A stretch of DNA of 64,000 nucleotides from Odontesthes bonariensis. Taxonomy: Eukaryota > Chordata > Actinopteri > Atheriniformes > Atherinopsidae. A program made the translations under genes and the position numbers. Positions 11,671 through 24,191 of this stretch are shown here, one piece after another. The stretch spans positions 15,467,775 to 15,531,774 of the forward strand of contig NC_134517.1 in the NCBI RefSeq assembly GCF_027942865.1, in the 5' to 3' direction. Every line of letters starts with the position of its first letter. Position 1 is the first letter of the stretch. A model generated the notes under the pieces. That model saw nothing but the letters and a program-made list of their open reading frames with translations, did not search any database and was not told the origin of the DNA.

Positions 11671-11961
11671 AGGTCCGCCTACCCCGATGCAAGTTGTCTC
11701 CTTGGCTTACACCATGGCAGCTGCTTTGTTGTTTTATTACCTGTTTCTTACTTTTGACATGCACAGACAAAACGGATCCTTCATGGACCATTGCAGACAC
11801 ATATTGACACACACCACTGATACAGACACTGACACTGACACTCACACTTCATTCTTTTCCCAATATTTGATTTAATAAAATATGTTTTGTTTTTTTTTTT
11901 ACTTTTAATCAGTGCGTGCGCATCTCCCTTTTCGTTGCGGCTCGCGAGGGTAGGCGGACCT
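11671..11961. repeat. 14-bp inverted repeat pair
   Basis: AGGTCCGCCTACCC (11671-11684) recurs as its exact complement GGGTAGGCGGACCT at 11948-11961. The 263 bp between include a (GACACT)n-like run and AATAAA near 11875. The pair may mark an unrecognised mobile element next to the Harbinger copy. Confidence 0.5.
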
Positions 11962-12900
11962 AAAACAAATGTGAAATTGTCTTTCTACAGCTCAGTGTCA
12001 GTTTCTGGGGGTGTTATTCTCCTCTCTTTTCGTGCAAGTGTGTTTTTTTTTTTGTTGTTTTTTTTTGCTGATAAACCAAATGCTCAGCTGGTACTTTCTC
12101 TCCTAAAAAGAAAAAATCTTTAGCTATTAACCTTTAAGGGCTGCTGAAGGTAGGCGTATCAGAGAAGTTTATCCACTCAAGGAAAAAACAGAATTCGGTT
12201 GGGGGCTGTTCAGATTTGTATGTTCTTACCACATGGGTTAAACATGAAAATATCTTCAATCACAACTGACATATTGATGACATACACGACACAGAGCAAC
12301 AACAAAAAAAGACTTCATAGCCATCAAAAGAAAAAATGTTAGTTGTACTATCACTTGAAAGTCATTCTGAGCCCAAAACACTGAAACAAACATAGCATGC
12401 TTCTTCTGTGGTAAATGGGAAAATCCCCATTCCACCGTCACTCCTTTTACATAGAAACAGATGAAAAAAAATGACGGATTATCAAATATAAGTGTGATAT
12501 AAATGTGGGAAAATAACATTTTAACAATGGTAAAAACATCTCAACTGGATAAAGTTGGTCTCAAAAAAGTAAGAAGTAAGCTAAAAGTCAGAAATGGAAC
12601 AAAAAAAAATCTATCTGGTTTCATCTCGGTAGCTAAAGCCACATCCTCCCAACAGGGCACACGTAACACACAACTTTGTATGAAACCTAGATTTTCATTT
12701 CCCCAGATCATTGCTTCACCCCTAATTGCTCAACTCCCTTGGGACTAACTCATAAGAAGATATACATCCAGGCAGTTTGGTGTCACATCGCATTTAATTG
12801 TTATTCGGTTGCAATCACTGGATTTCATTAAAAAAAAAAAAAAAAAGAGTCTGACGTGAGATAGAGCATTTGAAAATGTTTTGTAACAGTGAGAGGGGTA
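11962..12900. other. Gene-free upstream region of gpr183
   Basis: T-rich and A-rich sequence with no open frame of interest. A poly(A) run lies at about 12831-12846. Confidence 0.4.
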
Positions 12901-12949
12901 AACTGACACACACCCTCACGCACAGATAAAGAGAGAGAGAGCTACAACA

Positions 12950-13141
12950 GGATATTTTGTCACTATAGTTACCGGCAGCAGATACCGATCTTGATGTCTG
13001 AATGTCATGTTGTTTTCACACCAGGCAGAGTGACTGTTGGGCAACTCTTGTGAGAGTGATCAGCTTTGGAATAACATTTTCACGTCCCCTGGATCAGTGT
13101 GATTCTGGTAGATCTATAGAGCAGCATTTTCCATCAGTGAG
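12950..13141 (+). other. gpr183: Possible non-coding first exon of gpr183
   Basis: A strong splice donor (GAG followed by GTAAGT, junction after 13141) lies 1.8 kb upstream of the receptor ORF. It pairs naturally with the acceptor TTTTTGCAG ending at 14924, 23 bp before the ATG at 14948. Vertebrate GPR183 genes have a non-coding first exon and an intron-less coding exon, so this layout is expected. The 5' boundary is arbitrary, and no TATA box is clear. Transcript data would settle it. Confidence 0.4.
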
Positions 13142-14924
13142 GTAAGTTTGTTTTCCTTGCTGTATTTTTCAAGTTGTCTGTAACTCGCTGTGTATTTGTC
13201 CTTTAACGTGCAACAAGATAACTGGTACAGCTGTCAGTTTGGCTCATAAGAAATTTGAAAATACAAGTTGTATTCCAGAGTCAGGTAATTAGAGACTGTT
13301 GCCCAACTATTAAACATGCACTGTATACTATTTTATGACATCTGAAAAAGTTGTATGTTTCTGTGTTTCTTGTGTTAGATTTAGAAATAATATTTGGTGT
13401 TTTGGCTTTAGTAGTGCAGATTTATATCTGACTGAAAATAATCAATTAAAGTTTAAATATTTTGTGGTTGATTCTTGACATTAAGCACCAATGTATCCTC
13501 AAAAGAAATATGAAAAAACTGGTCTTTGCATGTTCGCTCAATTTGTGCCCCATTCTTAGCTACAATACTCTGGGGAAGTAGGCTTCCTCAAACACAAGGC
13601 CATCTCTTAACACCTTTTTTTTTTCTTGCAAGCATTGCCAGTGCAGGCAGAATTACAGAAAAGTAATTGTTCATTGACTTCCTTTGTGTCACTTATAGCT
13701 ACAAACACAGGTGCACACACGCACGCACACACATGCACACATAATTTGTAAATCAGTGGGTGCTCCTACTGTAGTTTGTTCGTGAAGGTCAGTCATTCAA
13801 TCCTCTCTGATACACCATTATTGTGTTCATTGCCAGTTTCCCGAAAACTAAATTAAAAAGAACCAAACTCAGATTGTGATATCAAAATGTTTGAACAGTC
13901 CTTATCTGTGAAAATATAGTATGAAGGGAACTGGACAACTTGGTGAGTGAAAAGGTACCTTCAGGCACAGCAGTTCATATCAGATTGGATTTGGACTTTT
14001 TTTTATGTGAATACATAACTACATTTAACTTTCATTTTGATAAATAGGTTAACTAAAAACCTCACTTGAGTGAGGTTTGAGTGAGGTTTTGGTTAACAAA
14101 AACCACAAGGTGGCACTACACACCACACAAATCAAATTAACTAAAAAGAAATATATAAGTATCCATCCATCCATCCATTTTCTATACCGCTGAATCCGTC
14201 GGTCGGGTCGCGGGGGGGCTGGAGCCTATCCCAGCAGTCATCGGGCGAGAGGTGGGGTACACCCTGGACAGGGGTGCCCATCTCTGTCTCTGTGTGGCCC
14301 TGTCCATCGGAGGGCCACACAGAGACAAACAAGACAAACAACCATCCATACTCGCACTCACTCCTAGGGTAAAGGTAGAGTCACCAACCAACCTAACATG
14401 CATGTTTTTGGACGGTTGGAGGAAGCCTAGAGTACCCGGAGAGAAGTCACGCATACACGGGGGAACATGCAAACTCCACACAGAAAGGCCCCGCCCGGAA
14501 TTCAAACCAGGAACCCCCTTGCTGTGAGGCAACAGTGCCAACCATGTGTATATATGTACATATGAATCATATAATTTTATAATTTTTTGTATTTTCGGAA
14601 AATGAGACCAGCTCTGTAATAACATGCAATGCCAACATTTTTAAGGTTTGCCATTTCTTTTGCAACAAAATTGAAGCAATCGGCAGGCAAGCACAAGTAA
14701 AACACAAATACTTGTGGATTTGAGAAAAGGAGTAATGAGAAATACAGCAGCCTCTTTTACTTCCTTTTTGAAAGCAAGGTGTTCATTTGGGTCGGTTGTA
14801 CAGGACAAGAGTTTAGTTTCATCATGCTTGTTCAGTGTGATTGTGTTTCCTGAAACAGGCAGAAAATGAAAAAAAAAAGCAAAAGCAAAATGAATTTAAC
14901 AAAGATCTTGTTTCCTTTTTGCAG
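13142..14924 (+). other. gpr183: Probable 5'UTR intron of gpr183
   Basis: Runs from GTAAGT at 13142 to a pyrimidine tract and CAG at 14924. It contains the minus-strand SINE at 14161-14545. Inferred from splice consensus and the known gene structure of the family. Confidence 0.4.
14161..14545 (-). mobile_element. tRNA-derived SINE with (ATGG)n tail
   Basis: Reverse-oriented copy of the common teleost SINE. The tail reads (ATCC)n at 14161-14178, followed by the complement of the 'GGGATAGGCTCCAGCC..CCGCGACCC' body. The conserved CATGTTTTTGGACGGTTGGAGGAAGCC block sits at 14400-14428 and the head near 14520-14545. An internal 16-bp hairpin at 14286-14326 is described under findings. Confidence 0.75.
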
Positions 14925-14947
14925 TTATTGGTTCCTGAAGTATCAAC

Positions 14948-16087
14948 ATGGCTTCTATCACTGTGCCTGTGACCCTCACCACCTCAGCCTCCAACAATGA
15001 TTCTAATAAGACGAGCTGCGACACCCTATACGCCCATCGAGACTATGCCCGAGTCCTCATGCCGCTTTTCTACTGCATTGTGTTTTTTGTGGGGTTGTTC
15101 GGTAACTGCCTCGCCCTCCATGTCATCCGTCCCAATCTGAAGAAGATCAACTCCACCACTTTGTACTCTCTCAACCTGGTCATCTCTGACATCCTCTTCA
15201 CCCTCTCTCTGCCTCTGAGGATAGTTTACTATGCCAGGGGCTTCCACTGGCCTCTGGGTGAAGTACTGTGTAAGTTTTCAGCCCTCATCTTCTACATCAA
15301 CACTTACGCGGGGGTCAACTTCATGACCTGCCTCAGTGTGGACCGTTTCATCGCCGTAGTCTTGCCTCTGCGCTTTTCACGACTCAGGAAAGTCAGTAAC
15401 GTGCGCTATATCTGCATTGGTGTGTGGTTGCTTGTTCTGGCACAGACCCTCCCTCTCCTTGGAATGCCTTTGACCCAAAGTGAGAATGATGGCTTCATCA
15501 CTTGTATGGAATACCCCGACTTTGAAAAGGTGGACCATATTGAAACTATACTGATCGGTGCTGTCTTCTTGGGTTATGTTATCCCTGTGGTCACCATTAT
15601 TGGGTGTTATTCTGTCTTATGCACCAAACTCCGGCTAACAGCAAAGACCAACCATTTGACAGAGAAGTCTGGCCGCAGTCGCAAGGCCATTGGTGTGATC
15701 TGCTGCGTGACTCTGGTGTTTGTTGTTTGTTTTAGCCCTTATCACATTGACATTCTGCAGTACATGATCCGTAAGTTGGTGTCCAAGCCAAACTGCGCTG
15801 ATCTTACAGCCTTTCAGGTATCGCTGCACATCACAGTGTGTCTGATGAACTTTAACTCTTGCTTGGACCCATTTATCTATTTCTTTGCCTGTAAGGGCTA
15901 CAAAAGGAAACTCCTGAAGCTGCTAAAGCTGCAGGTCAGCATGTCCTTCTCCAGCGCGGTGAGGACGTCACCCGAAGGCTCCTCGAAGGACTTCATCGAT
16001 GGCAACAAGATAAAACTCAACAGTTCAATCGTGGGTACGACCAGTGAGAGATTGACAGAAAGGAGATCACATCGATCGCACGAGTGA
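14948..16087 (+). CDS. gpr183: G-protein coupled receptor 183 (EBI2), oxysterol receptor
   Basis: A 379-residue class A GPCR in one uninterrupted exon (human protein about 361). In mammals GPR183 is a Gi-coupled plasma-membrane receptor for 7alpha,25-dihydroxycholesterol that positions B cells, T cells and dendritic cells in lymphoid tissue. The sequence shows an N-glycosylation site (NKT at 20-22), seven hydrophobic segments, the GN motif of TM1 (52-53), LVISD of TM2 (77-81), and the disulphide pair Cys108 and Cys186. It has DRF (132-134) in place of DRY, as in mammalian GPR183, CFSPYH in TM6 (261-266), and DPFIY in TM7. Residues known to contact the oxysterol in human (Arg87, Tyr112, Tyr116, Tyr260) align with Arg91, Tyr116, Tyr120 and Tyr265, so ligand recognition is likely kept. 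The Ser/Thr-rich tail would be phosphorylated. The ATG at 14948 has a good Kozak context (AACATGG) and follows a splice acceptor by 23 bp. Gpr18 lies 8.1 kb downstream in the same direction. Teleosts may have more than one gpr183 copy, and the a/b suffix cannot be decided here. Confidence 0.96.
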   Translation: MASITVPVTLTTSASNNDSNKTSCDTLYAHRDYARVLMPLFYCIVFFVGLFGNCLALHVIRPNLKKINSTTLYSLNLVISDILFTLSLPLRIVYYARGFHWPLGEVLCKFSALIFYINTYAGVNFMTCLSVDRFIAVVLPLRFSRLRKVSNVRYICIGVWLLVLAQTLPLLGMPLTQSENDGFITCMEYPDFEKVDHIETILIGAVFLGYVIPVVTIIGCYSVLCTKLRLTAKTNHLTEKSGRSRKAIGVICCVTLVFVVCFSPYHIDILQYMIRKLVSKPNCADLTAFQVSLHITVCLMNFNSCLDPFIYFFACKGYKRKLLKLLKLQVSMSFSSAVRTSPEGSSKDFIDGNKIKLNSSIVGTTSERLTERRSHRSHE

Positions 16088-17800
16088 ACTTAAGAACTGA
16101 GACATGACGAGGGGGACACTTATGTCTCATTGAGCTTCTTTTCACAGGGACAGTGAGTCAAATAAACTGGTAAAGGACTAGGTCAGGTCATCATGGAGAG
16201 CAAGAAGCTACTCATCATTTTGCTCTCCTGGAATTCAGTAGATTATTTTCCACAATGAAGGAATTTTCAGATAAGACATATTCAAAATGTAATGAAAACT
16301 CAGCACGTCTTGTGTTTACATAGTTTATTTGTGATATTCCTAAATTGTGGGGAAAACTTGAGAAAAAAATAAATAAATGGGGAGAAAATACCTGCGTCGT
16401 GCCAGCAAACAGTAGCTGATTAGGTAAAGTATGAGGCAGATCCGGTTGGGAATGTACAGGAACTAATTTCACCATCTGGTTGGAAAAGTAATGACAGTCT
16501 GGTACAAGTATGAGGGAAGTTAATTTCGTTCCAAGCAGTGCACACACTTGAAAAAAACATTTCTTACAGCAACATCACAGCATTTATCTCAAAGTCTGAT
16601 AGTGAGCAGACAGTGCATGCACTGAAATGTTAAAGTAGAGGTATATCTGATACTAGTTTCATTCTGATATGAAATCAGTCTGAGTCTTGGTTAAGTTTCT
16701 TCACGTTTCATTTCAACTCACAGAAAAACCGTTGAGGTGAACAACTATTATTCTAACTTTCTGTGAAATGAATTCAGCCTAATTGGTTGGAAAAGCAGCA
16801 CATATTATTGTTGAGTCTAAAACTGATTTTCGTTTGTTAGGACAAGGATGCAATTTTAAGCAGTAACTTGTAGATGGAGCTGTTTTTTGTAAAGTTTGGC
16901 TGTGATAATTTATGTTATGACATAATTGTGTTTTGAATCCTCTGTAGCTACCCTGGAACATGTGTGATCTACACACAGCAATCATCTCACAGACAAAAGG
17001 ACATATGCAATTCATTCCAGAAACAATACTGTTGTACTGTATGTTGTTGTATAGCACGACCAAAAATAGGGTAACAGTTTGAGTTTAAGGAAATGCACAA
17101 AAGTGTATTTTCTCATTTACAGGTGGCTCTCAGTCATAGTCTGCCTTTCAATCTGTTCCCTGTCAGTACTGATCGTCAGGTTTTCTAGCTTATATCATAG
17201 GAATCTAGTCATTGAACTGCTGAACAGTTTCAGGTTGTTGCAGTTTTCTGTAAAAGATTTCAGCGCTTCAGATGTGTGGATGTGTATAAGTTATTCTGTG
17301 AGGAGCACGATGGCCGTGATTCTATCCTCCTCATAGCAATGAGCCATAACATACAGCAAGTGGGATGAACCTCTTTCCTTAGCCTCAAGCAGAACACTCC
17401 TGCAAATGCTACCCTGTCCTCCAAAAATCACATACCTCAGGTGCACTGGCCTTCACAGTGTTCTGATTGTAAAAAAAAATCTGAAGTCTCTGAGACAGAT
17501 TTTGATCCACAAAGGAACTGTGGCTAGATCTAAAGGGTGCTTGGAGCACCTTGAAATACTGGATGCAAGACTTTGTTGTTGTTGTTTTGTACACTGAACT
17601 ACTCAGTACACAAAGTCAGTTGATACATAACATTTTCCAAGGATTTTCATACTTTGAAAGCATCCTCTTTTTACTGTTTGTCGTTAAAACTTTTTGTGTG
17701 ACACATTTGTAATTTGTGTAAATGCTTAATCTAATTCTGGCCCCCTGCTCGGCAATGTTTGAAAAGTATCTGAAATAAAAGTAAGGAATCTCAAACAACT
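16088..17800 (+). other. gpr183: Probable 3'UTR of gpr183
   Basis: AT-rich sequence after the stop codon. AATAAA signals lie at 16161-16166 (very near the stop) and 17774-17779; the second is followed by a GT-rich stretch and is a credible distal poly(A) site. No other gene is visible. The choice of site is inference. Confidence 0.4.
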
Positions 17801-18204
17801 CTGGAGTCATTGTTATTATGTCTGCTTCCCCCTCAGAGACAACATTGTGTTTGCCCTATAACCCACTCTACTACCACCATCTGTCTGTCTGCAGATGCAT
17901 GAGTACTTTCCCTTTATTTCAACACATTTTACCACAACACGACAGCTAGTCGTGGTGCTTTTCTTTTTACATTGTTAATGTGGAACAACGGCTGCATTCA
18001 TGACTGTTGAGTCGTCAGTATGATGTAGAATGTTACAAACATATTTTCGATACATAATCGGGGCTAAAACTGAAATCAAATGCGTTTGCTTTTGCGTTTA
18101 ACAGTTTAAGGCGAAGTGCTGGGATCAGTCCTAGTTATTGTTATCTTGGGCGTTATTCAAAGATCATTTCTGGGGCTTCTGTCATCCATCACTTTCACTT
18201 CGAC

Positions 18205-18395
18205 AGGTCACCGGTCCATCAAAGCCATGCACTCTCTCTCACACGCCCACAGTTTAGAGTCAGCAATTAACCTAACATGCCTGTTTTTAGTCTGTGGGAG
18301 GAAGCCAGAGTACTCAGACAGAACTTGCACATACACGGAGAGAAACTCCACATAGAGAGGCTCCAGCCAAGCTGCGAACCAGCAACTTTAATTCA
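18205..18395 (-). mobile_element. SINE fragment (minus strand)
   Basis: Middle and head part of the same SINE family as 14161-14545. It carries the complement of the 'CCTGTGATGGACTGG' block (ACCGGTCCATCAAAG), the AACCTAACATGC..GTTTTTAGTCTGTGGGAGGAAGCC segment and the ACTCCACATAGAGAGG block. The ATCC tail is missing. Confidence 0.6.
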
Positions 18396-19294
18396 ATCTG
18401 TTTAATCTGTTTGACCCTCACCTGCCATCCCCTCACAAAAAAGTGTCAGTTTACAGTACGATGACACCTACTGCGCTGTCAAGTCTGATAACTGAACTCT
18501 TTCCTACTTTATTTTTGCATTTAGCTCTGAAGACCTCATGAGAAGGATAAAGAAGGGGTCATACAGGCGTAGAGCTTTCTAAAATGGGCCCTTGTGTGAC
18601 ATTTGATTGAGGCCAACATATGTTCTGTCAATAACAACACTTTACTAAAACACTTTTCTCATTTCGTGGCTGGATTCACTCAATACCATTGCTTGATTGA
18701 TCATGGTTGGGCCTAAAATACATTCTATTCACAATGCAACCTTCACCGTCATGGACGCAGTTGTACTGGTTGCCTTAGCTACGTGTAAATGTAACTTATT
18801 ACAAGAAAACTCTGTCACTTCAAGGTTGTCTTTAGGCAGCAGCGTCACTTGGATAGGGTAAGAACACTTCCATGGTTAGTTTTGGCAGGATAGTCTCCAA
18901 GATCAAGTGAAGCAAATCACAAAATACACATAATGATTGGCTTCTCTTGTCCCTTGATATTCAGACATATCTGACTTAGGTCAAAATTGCTATTTGAATC
19001 GAACTGACTCAAGCGTGGCTATTGCAAGCAATAGATCCAGAAATTTGATGGCAGTCCTGGATTCTGACCTTTCGATTTAGCATGGCACTCTGTAGTCCAA
19101 TATGGGTGGTTGATTTTCTGAGATCCAAAAGAAATATACCAATCTTTTGATAAAGTTGCAAAATCTATAGCCAGTAAGTGCAAGAAATTAGAAGCAATTT
19201 AATGTTAATAGTTTCTTATGTAATATCACATTAAGCTTCGTGACAGATGGCACAAAGGCCAGATAGCTCAGGATGATGGGACACTGCCTGGGGT

Positions 19295-19428
19295 TGGAAG
19301 CGGACTGGCGGCTTGTCCAGGGTCTACCCAGGCCTCTCGCCTGATGACCGCTGGGAAAGGCTCCAGCCCCCCCCGCGACCCGACCGACGGATTCAGCGGG
19401 TACAGAAAATGGATGGATGGATGGATGG
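19295..19428 (+). mobile_element. SINE 3' fragment with (ATGG)n tail
   Basis: Plus-strand 3' part of the SINE family: GGACTGGCGGCTTGTCCAGGG-like start, CCTCTCGCCTGATGACCGCTGGGA, AGGCTCCAGCC and a terminal (ATGG)n at about 19409-19428. The 5' tRNA-like head is absent, as is common for 5'-truncated retroposons. Confidence 0.7.
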
Positions 19429-22400
19429 CACAGCGGCAAGACACAACCGAAAGTATAACAAAACCTTTAAAAAGAAGAAGAAAGTACCTCAGCACACAGC
19501 AAGCACTGCACAGGCTTCAGCAAAACCACAAAGCAAAAATGTACATCCACTACACAAAGAGTTTTACAGTAAGACGAGGAGTTATTATTATATTTTTGGA
19601 ATTTCTTTTTTCTCAGCGTACATTGTTATGCCTATGAAGGGAGAGGCTGGTAAATAAGCCAAAACTGTGTATATATAGAATTTTGCTTACACTGCTCACT
19701 TCTTCATAAGGAAATGCTAACGAAACTGTCTACTGATGCAGACACTGAAAGCATACCTTATTTGCAACATTTCTCATGAAGAAAACAAGATTTTTCCTGT
19801 TCTCGGTTATCTTCGAACGTGAAATGTTATAGATCACATTACATTGTTATCTTGAGATCTTGAATGATAAGGGACTTATCTTCTTAGTTTATAGCCGTTT
19901 CATAATTGTGGTAGCATCATAGGATTAAAGAGACATTAGAAGAAAGGGGTGGTAGTCATTAGAATAACAGCAGCAGACAGGAGAATCAGTTGTTTTGATG
20001 CCTTATGTATTTTCTGTTTATGGAGCAGATGTTGTCAGAGTTATTACGCACTAAACAGACTTGCTGTCATCTGTTACCTTATTGTCAGATGTACTGACCT
20101 AAAGCTGGCATTTTACATTTGGCAGTTTCTGTGAAGTGCAGTCAATTGTCTTGAGTCGCTGACTTGAAGTGAGGAGAAAAAAAAGAGGTGTGATCTGAGT
20201 CAGCTGGTGCACTGTCTGCACCTAAGTAAGAGCGTGTGTGCCCTTGTAGTGTGAAACAAAGGTTTTCGGAAAAAAAAAAAGATCGGTTCCAGGAACCTTG
20301 ATGATGTAAATGTTATCAAAACACGAGGAAACAGGTTAAACCACAGCACAAATACTGAGAACAGGGACTGATCATTCATCACCAACTGTTTTGGTGATCA
20401 GTTAATGAATTATCATGAAAAAAGGAGAAGAAAAACATTGTAGCCACAGCTTCCCAGTAGAAAAACTCGTATAGCATTGCATGCCATTAATTAGAAAAAG
20501 AAAAACTTAAAGAAAGAATCAATGCTGAAATATTTAAAGCGGAGAGTAGCTGTTCGTTGGAGTATGAATGAGAGAAAATGACAGAAAGAGCCACCTGGTT
20601 GACACTATTTTTGCCCAGTGTGCCTATTCATATCTAAAGTATTTGTTTTTATAAACTCTGTTTTTATGATGCTATTCTGTTTCTTGGCAAACTGGACAAG
20701 TTACAATTTAGATTTATGCTTTATAAATGCAGTCCACTACCGAATAATTCAAGCAGTGTATCCTGACCTCAGAGTAAGTTTGATTTTTTTTCTTATTTTT
20801 TTGTGGAAATCTAATTTCTCTGAAACACATCCCTTGGCGACGGTCTTGTTGTTTTGTTTGCACTAAACAATGTAAATCACACGAAACAGCCATCTGCTTT
20901 ATCGCTTTCTTTCTATCGCTTGACGTCTTTGGGGATCTGGGATATGTGCTTCTTTTTTTAAGGGGTAGGTTGAATCCATGAAGAACCCTACAATAGCGCA
21001 GCAAAATATGATACGTATACAGTTATTCCAAATTGAATCATGTGGTGTCAGTTTCATTCTCCTGGTGGTGAGGGAAGTTTTCGATGCTCATTTTAAGTTT
21101 ACATACAAGTAGTTGAAGTCAGACCTGGCTCATAAGTCCAGTGTGCACACTGTGTCAGTTTTTAAACTTGTGTGTAACGTTTGCAAAGATTTTCAAGGTG
21201 GGAAAAAAAAAGTATGCAGTTAAGAGAGTATTATCTATTTTATCCTTGAAAATTTGACTGAGTGGGACTTTTGATGTAAATCAAAGTCACCTTCAGGTAC
21301 CGCCCTGAAACAGACGTGCAAGAAAAAAAGAAAAATATATTGAACAATATAATTGAAATAAGGCCAAAAATTGAGACTTTCTGTGCACCTAACACATATT
21401 GGAAACCGATGGGGTCCAACACAGAACTTATCCACAGAATACTCAGTTGCCCTAATAAATAAATAAAAAATGAGTCTGGAACACCTAGAAATGATAGAGT
21501 TACCAATGAAGAAATAATAGCACTGTGGGATTTTTATGGTGTGATTAGTGGGCACAGAGAAAACGTTGTAATATGTCACGTCGGCCTCTAGAGGACAGTG
21601 TAAAACAGGGTAAAGAGATGATGATAAACCAAGTAATTAGGGCTTTTAGCTGGCACGTTGATTTCATTGAGGACATATATTCATCTTTTTTATTAATAAT
21701 GACCTTTTAACTCTTTGACTGTTACCCATTATGAGATATAGAATAAATACCTTAAGGTAAGAAACAAAACATGCACAGCTTGTTGTAGTCTAGATCTGTT
21801 TATTAAGTGGAATATAACTGTATTTATCATACAGGTGAATCATGGTGAGTATTTTCTCTAGAGTGGGATACTTTCTAGCCACAGCCACATGACAAGTATC
21901 AAAGAGAGGAAAACATCCCACAGACTGTTGTCATAACAACATATTGCAATGAACACCGAGTACCATCTGGTATGAGATTTTTGAGGCACATCAAGAGGAT
22001 GAGCCGGTGGATAATTATTTCTCAGGAATAAGAATTGAACTCCACGATACAAACACACAGCTCTGAAAATGCAGCGATAAAATTCCCGCTGGGAGCTCAG
22101 AAAGGAGTCGAGCACCGAAGCTGACAAGTTTGCAAAATCGAACAAAGCGTGAGACCGTGGATGTGATACTTAATGGAGGTCAGATACAGTGGCGGTCAGT
22201 CAGGAGGCAAAAATAGGAAGTCGTGGGTAGGTATGCCGTCTGTTTCACAAGATCTATAATAAGAACGAAAAGTAGCAGTTAGGATATGAGGGGGAGAAGT
22301 TTTATTGCATAATGTGCTTTGAGCCAAACGTCCTAATTCATAGTTGTTAGCAGCTCACACTCACATTAATCACACACATTAATCTGTATTCAAGCCTGGT

Positions 22401-22849
22401 TCAGACTGACCTTGAGCGTTTCACCTGAGGTATGCGCTTTGCATCCATTAAGTTGATGTGGTGTAAAACCATCTCACAGCATCAGCGTGAAGTGTCTATT
22501 ACCACCGTCTTATTTCCTGTTTATATGGCAACTGCCTCAACATCCTGTTTTTAATTACTTCTCTCCAGCAGCAGATGCTTCTCACAGCAACCTGCTGTGG
22601 ATTACTCCCCTGAGAACTAATGTGCTGTGACAGACCCCACTTTTCCAATCAATAACTCGCCCTAAATCTGCCATCTCTCTGCCTGCCAAACACACTCCCA
22701 CTTCTAATGGCACATCATTTTCTTTAAGGGGGTGTAATTGCAGACTGTGGAAAGCTGTAGCCCTTTCCGTTCCGACTACGCAGATACTGTAAATGAATCT
22801 AAAAGTACAGAAACTGCAACACACAGGAAGTGATGGGGGCTTTACACTG

Positions 22850-22997
22850 CACTCACTCTCGCCACCATTTCCATCACATTTGAGAAAACGTTCACTTCCC
22901 TGTTTTGGCAGTGAAAGCAGACACTTCTGATAAACCTTACTTTTGCTTCATGAACCTGTTGGTGCAAGCTTGTGAAGATGTTTGCTTGATTTCTGGG
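22850..22997 (+). other. gpr18: Possible non-coding first exon of gpr18
   Basis: A donor-like GGG/GTAAGT junction at 22997/22998 could pair with the acceptor TTTTCTCAG ending at 24190, immediately before the receptor ATG. The exon start is arbitrary. Support is splice consensus only. Confidence 0.25.
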
Positions 22998-24191
22998 GTA
23001 AGTGTGCCATTTTATTGTCCAGGCAAAGCTATGGTGTCTGCTTCACATTTGAGTTAGTGGGAGAGCGTGATGCTGGCAGACATGTTTACAGCCGAATGTG
23101 TCGTTTGTTGCTGATTTATATGATTCATGTGTGTCATTCCACACCGCTTTTGTTCCGTTAACTGTTTTCTTTTACAACTTTTTTTTAATATTTGGAAAGA
23201 ATGCTGCCTAAATTCTGTCACATACAACAGAGTGTGCGGTGGAGCACAGTTTTAAAAAAAGAAATTCTTGAAATCAAAATACCGAAGTCACGTGATTTCT
23301 CAAGAAGACAGACCTCCAGTTCCTCATGAATACAAATTTCACTGTCACCAGATGTTAGAGTTATTCTACACATTTAGTTTTGATTCATTTGTTTTCTTGT
23401 TGTTTTATTTTCAACCAAAACACGAACTGTTGTTGAAAGCCACATGTAGACGGACACGGTCTGCTGCTCTTCCTTTTTCTTTCACAGTACAGCTGCACAA
23501 CTTTTGAAAATAAGTATTCAAATCACCAACAGCAGGCTCTGGAAACTGCAAAATGTGCATCTGTCCAAATTTACAGGCAGCCTCTGGCTATTTCTGTCGC
23601 ACCGTTTCAGCCAGAGATCTGATTGGTCCAGACTATATGTTTGGTTTAACACATAAACATTGAATTTATAGAGGAAAATCCAGATTTCTTCAGAATTTTA
23701 TTCTTTGTTCTTTTGTTTTTTAACTCATTTGGACCGATTGGCAGGATTATTCATGAATGAAGAATCATATAGAATCTGCTGCCATGCCATCAGACTTATC
23801 ATCTGTCGAAAGAGATTTTCCTGAATCTTTCGATTTCTTTTGGTATGATGAAATCCCCAAATATCTTGCAATTGACCAAAGGTTTAAAAGATTTGCTAAC
23901 AATTTGATGATGTGTCCATTAATTTTTTTACACAACATTATAACTAGAGATTTACTCAGCTTCTTGTTGATCACTTTTCAAATAGACATACATAATGGTC
24001 AAAATGCCTCTTTCCACATGCTACCTTGCAAGAAGCATACCAGTATTTTTGTATTGGCCTATTAGCAGGCCTTCAACTCGTAAAAGCTGATGTGCTTCTT
24101 CTTACAATGAAAAGAGAGAGGATGTTTAAAACTAAAAGTTACATCAACTGTACAGAACAAATAAAGTGACTTGCTGTCATCTTTTCTCAGT

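Larger units (their letters stand above)
17801..22850. other. Intergenic region between gpr183 and gpr18
   Basis: Holds two SINE fragments (18205-18395 and 19295-19428) and otherwise AT-rich unique sequence. Nothing resembling a UBAC2 exon was recognised. Confidence 0.45.

Noticed and set aside
23757-24065. 102-codon plus-strand frame just upstream of gpr18
   Set aside because: AT-rich, no motif, and it falls in the probable gpr18 5'UTR intron.
24171-24191. N-terminal extension of gpr18 starting at TTG
   Set aside because: No ATG, and the extension overlaps a splice acceptor; the ATG at 24192 is the natural start.
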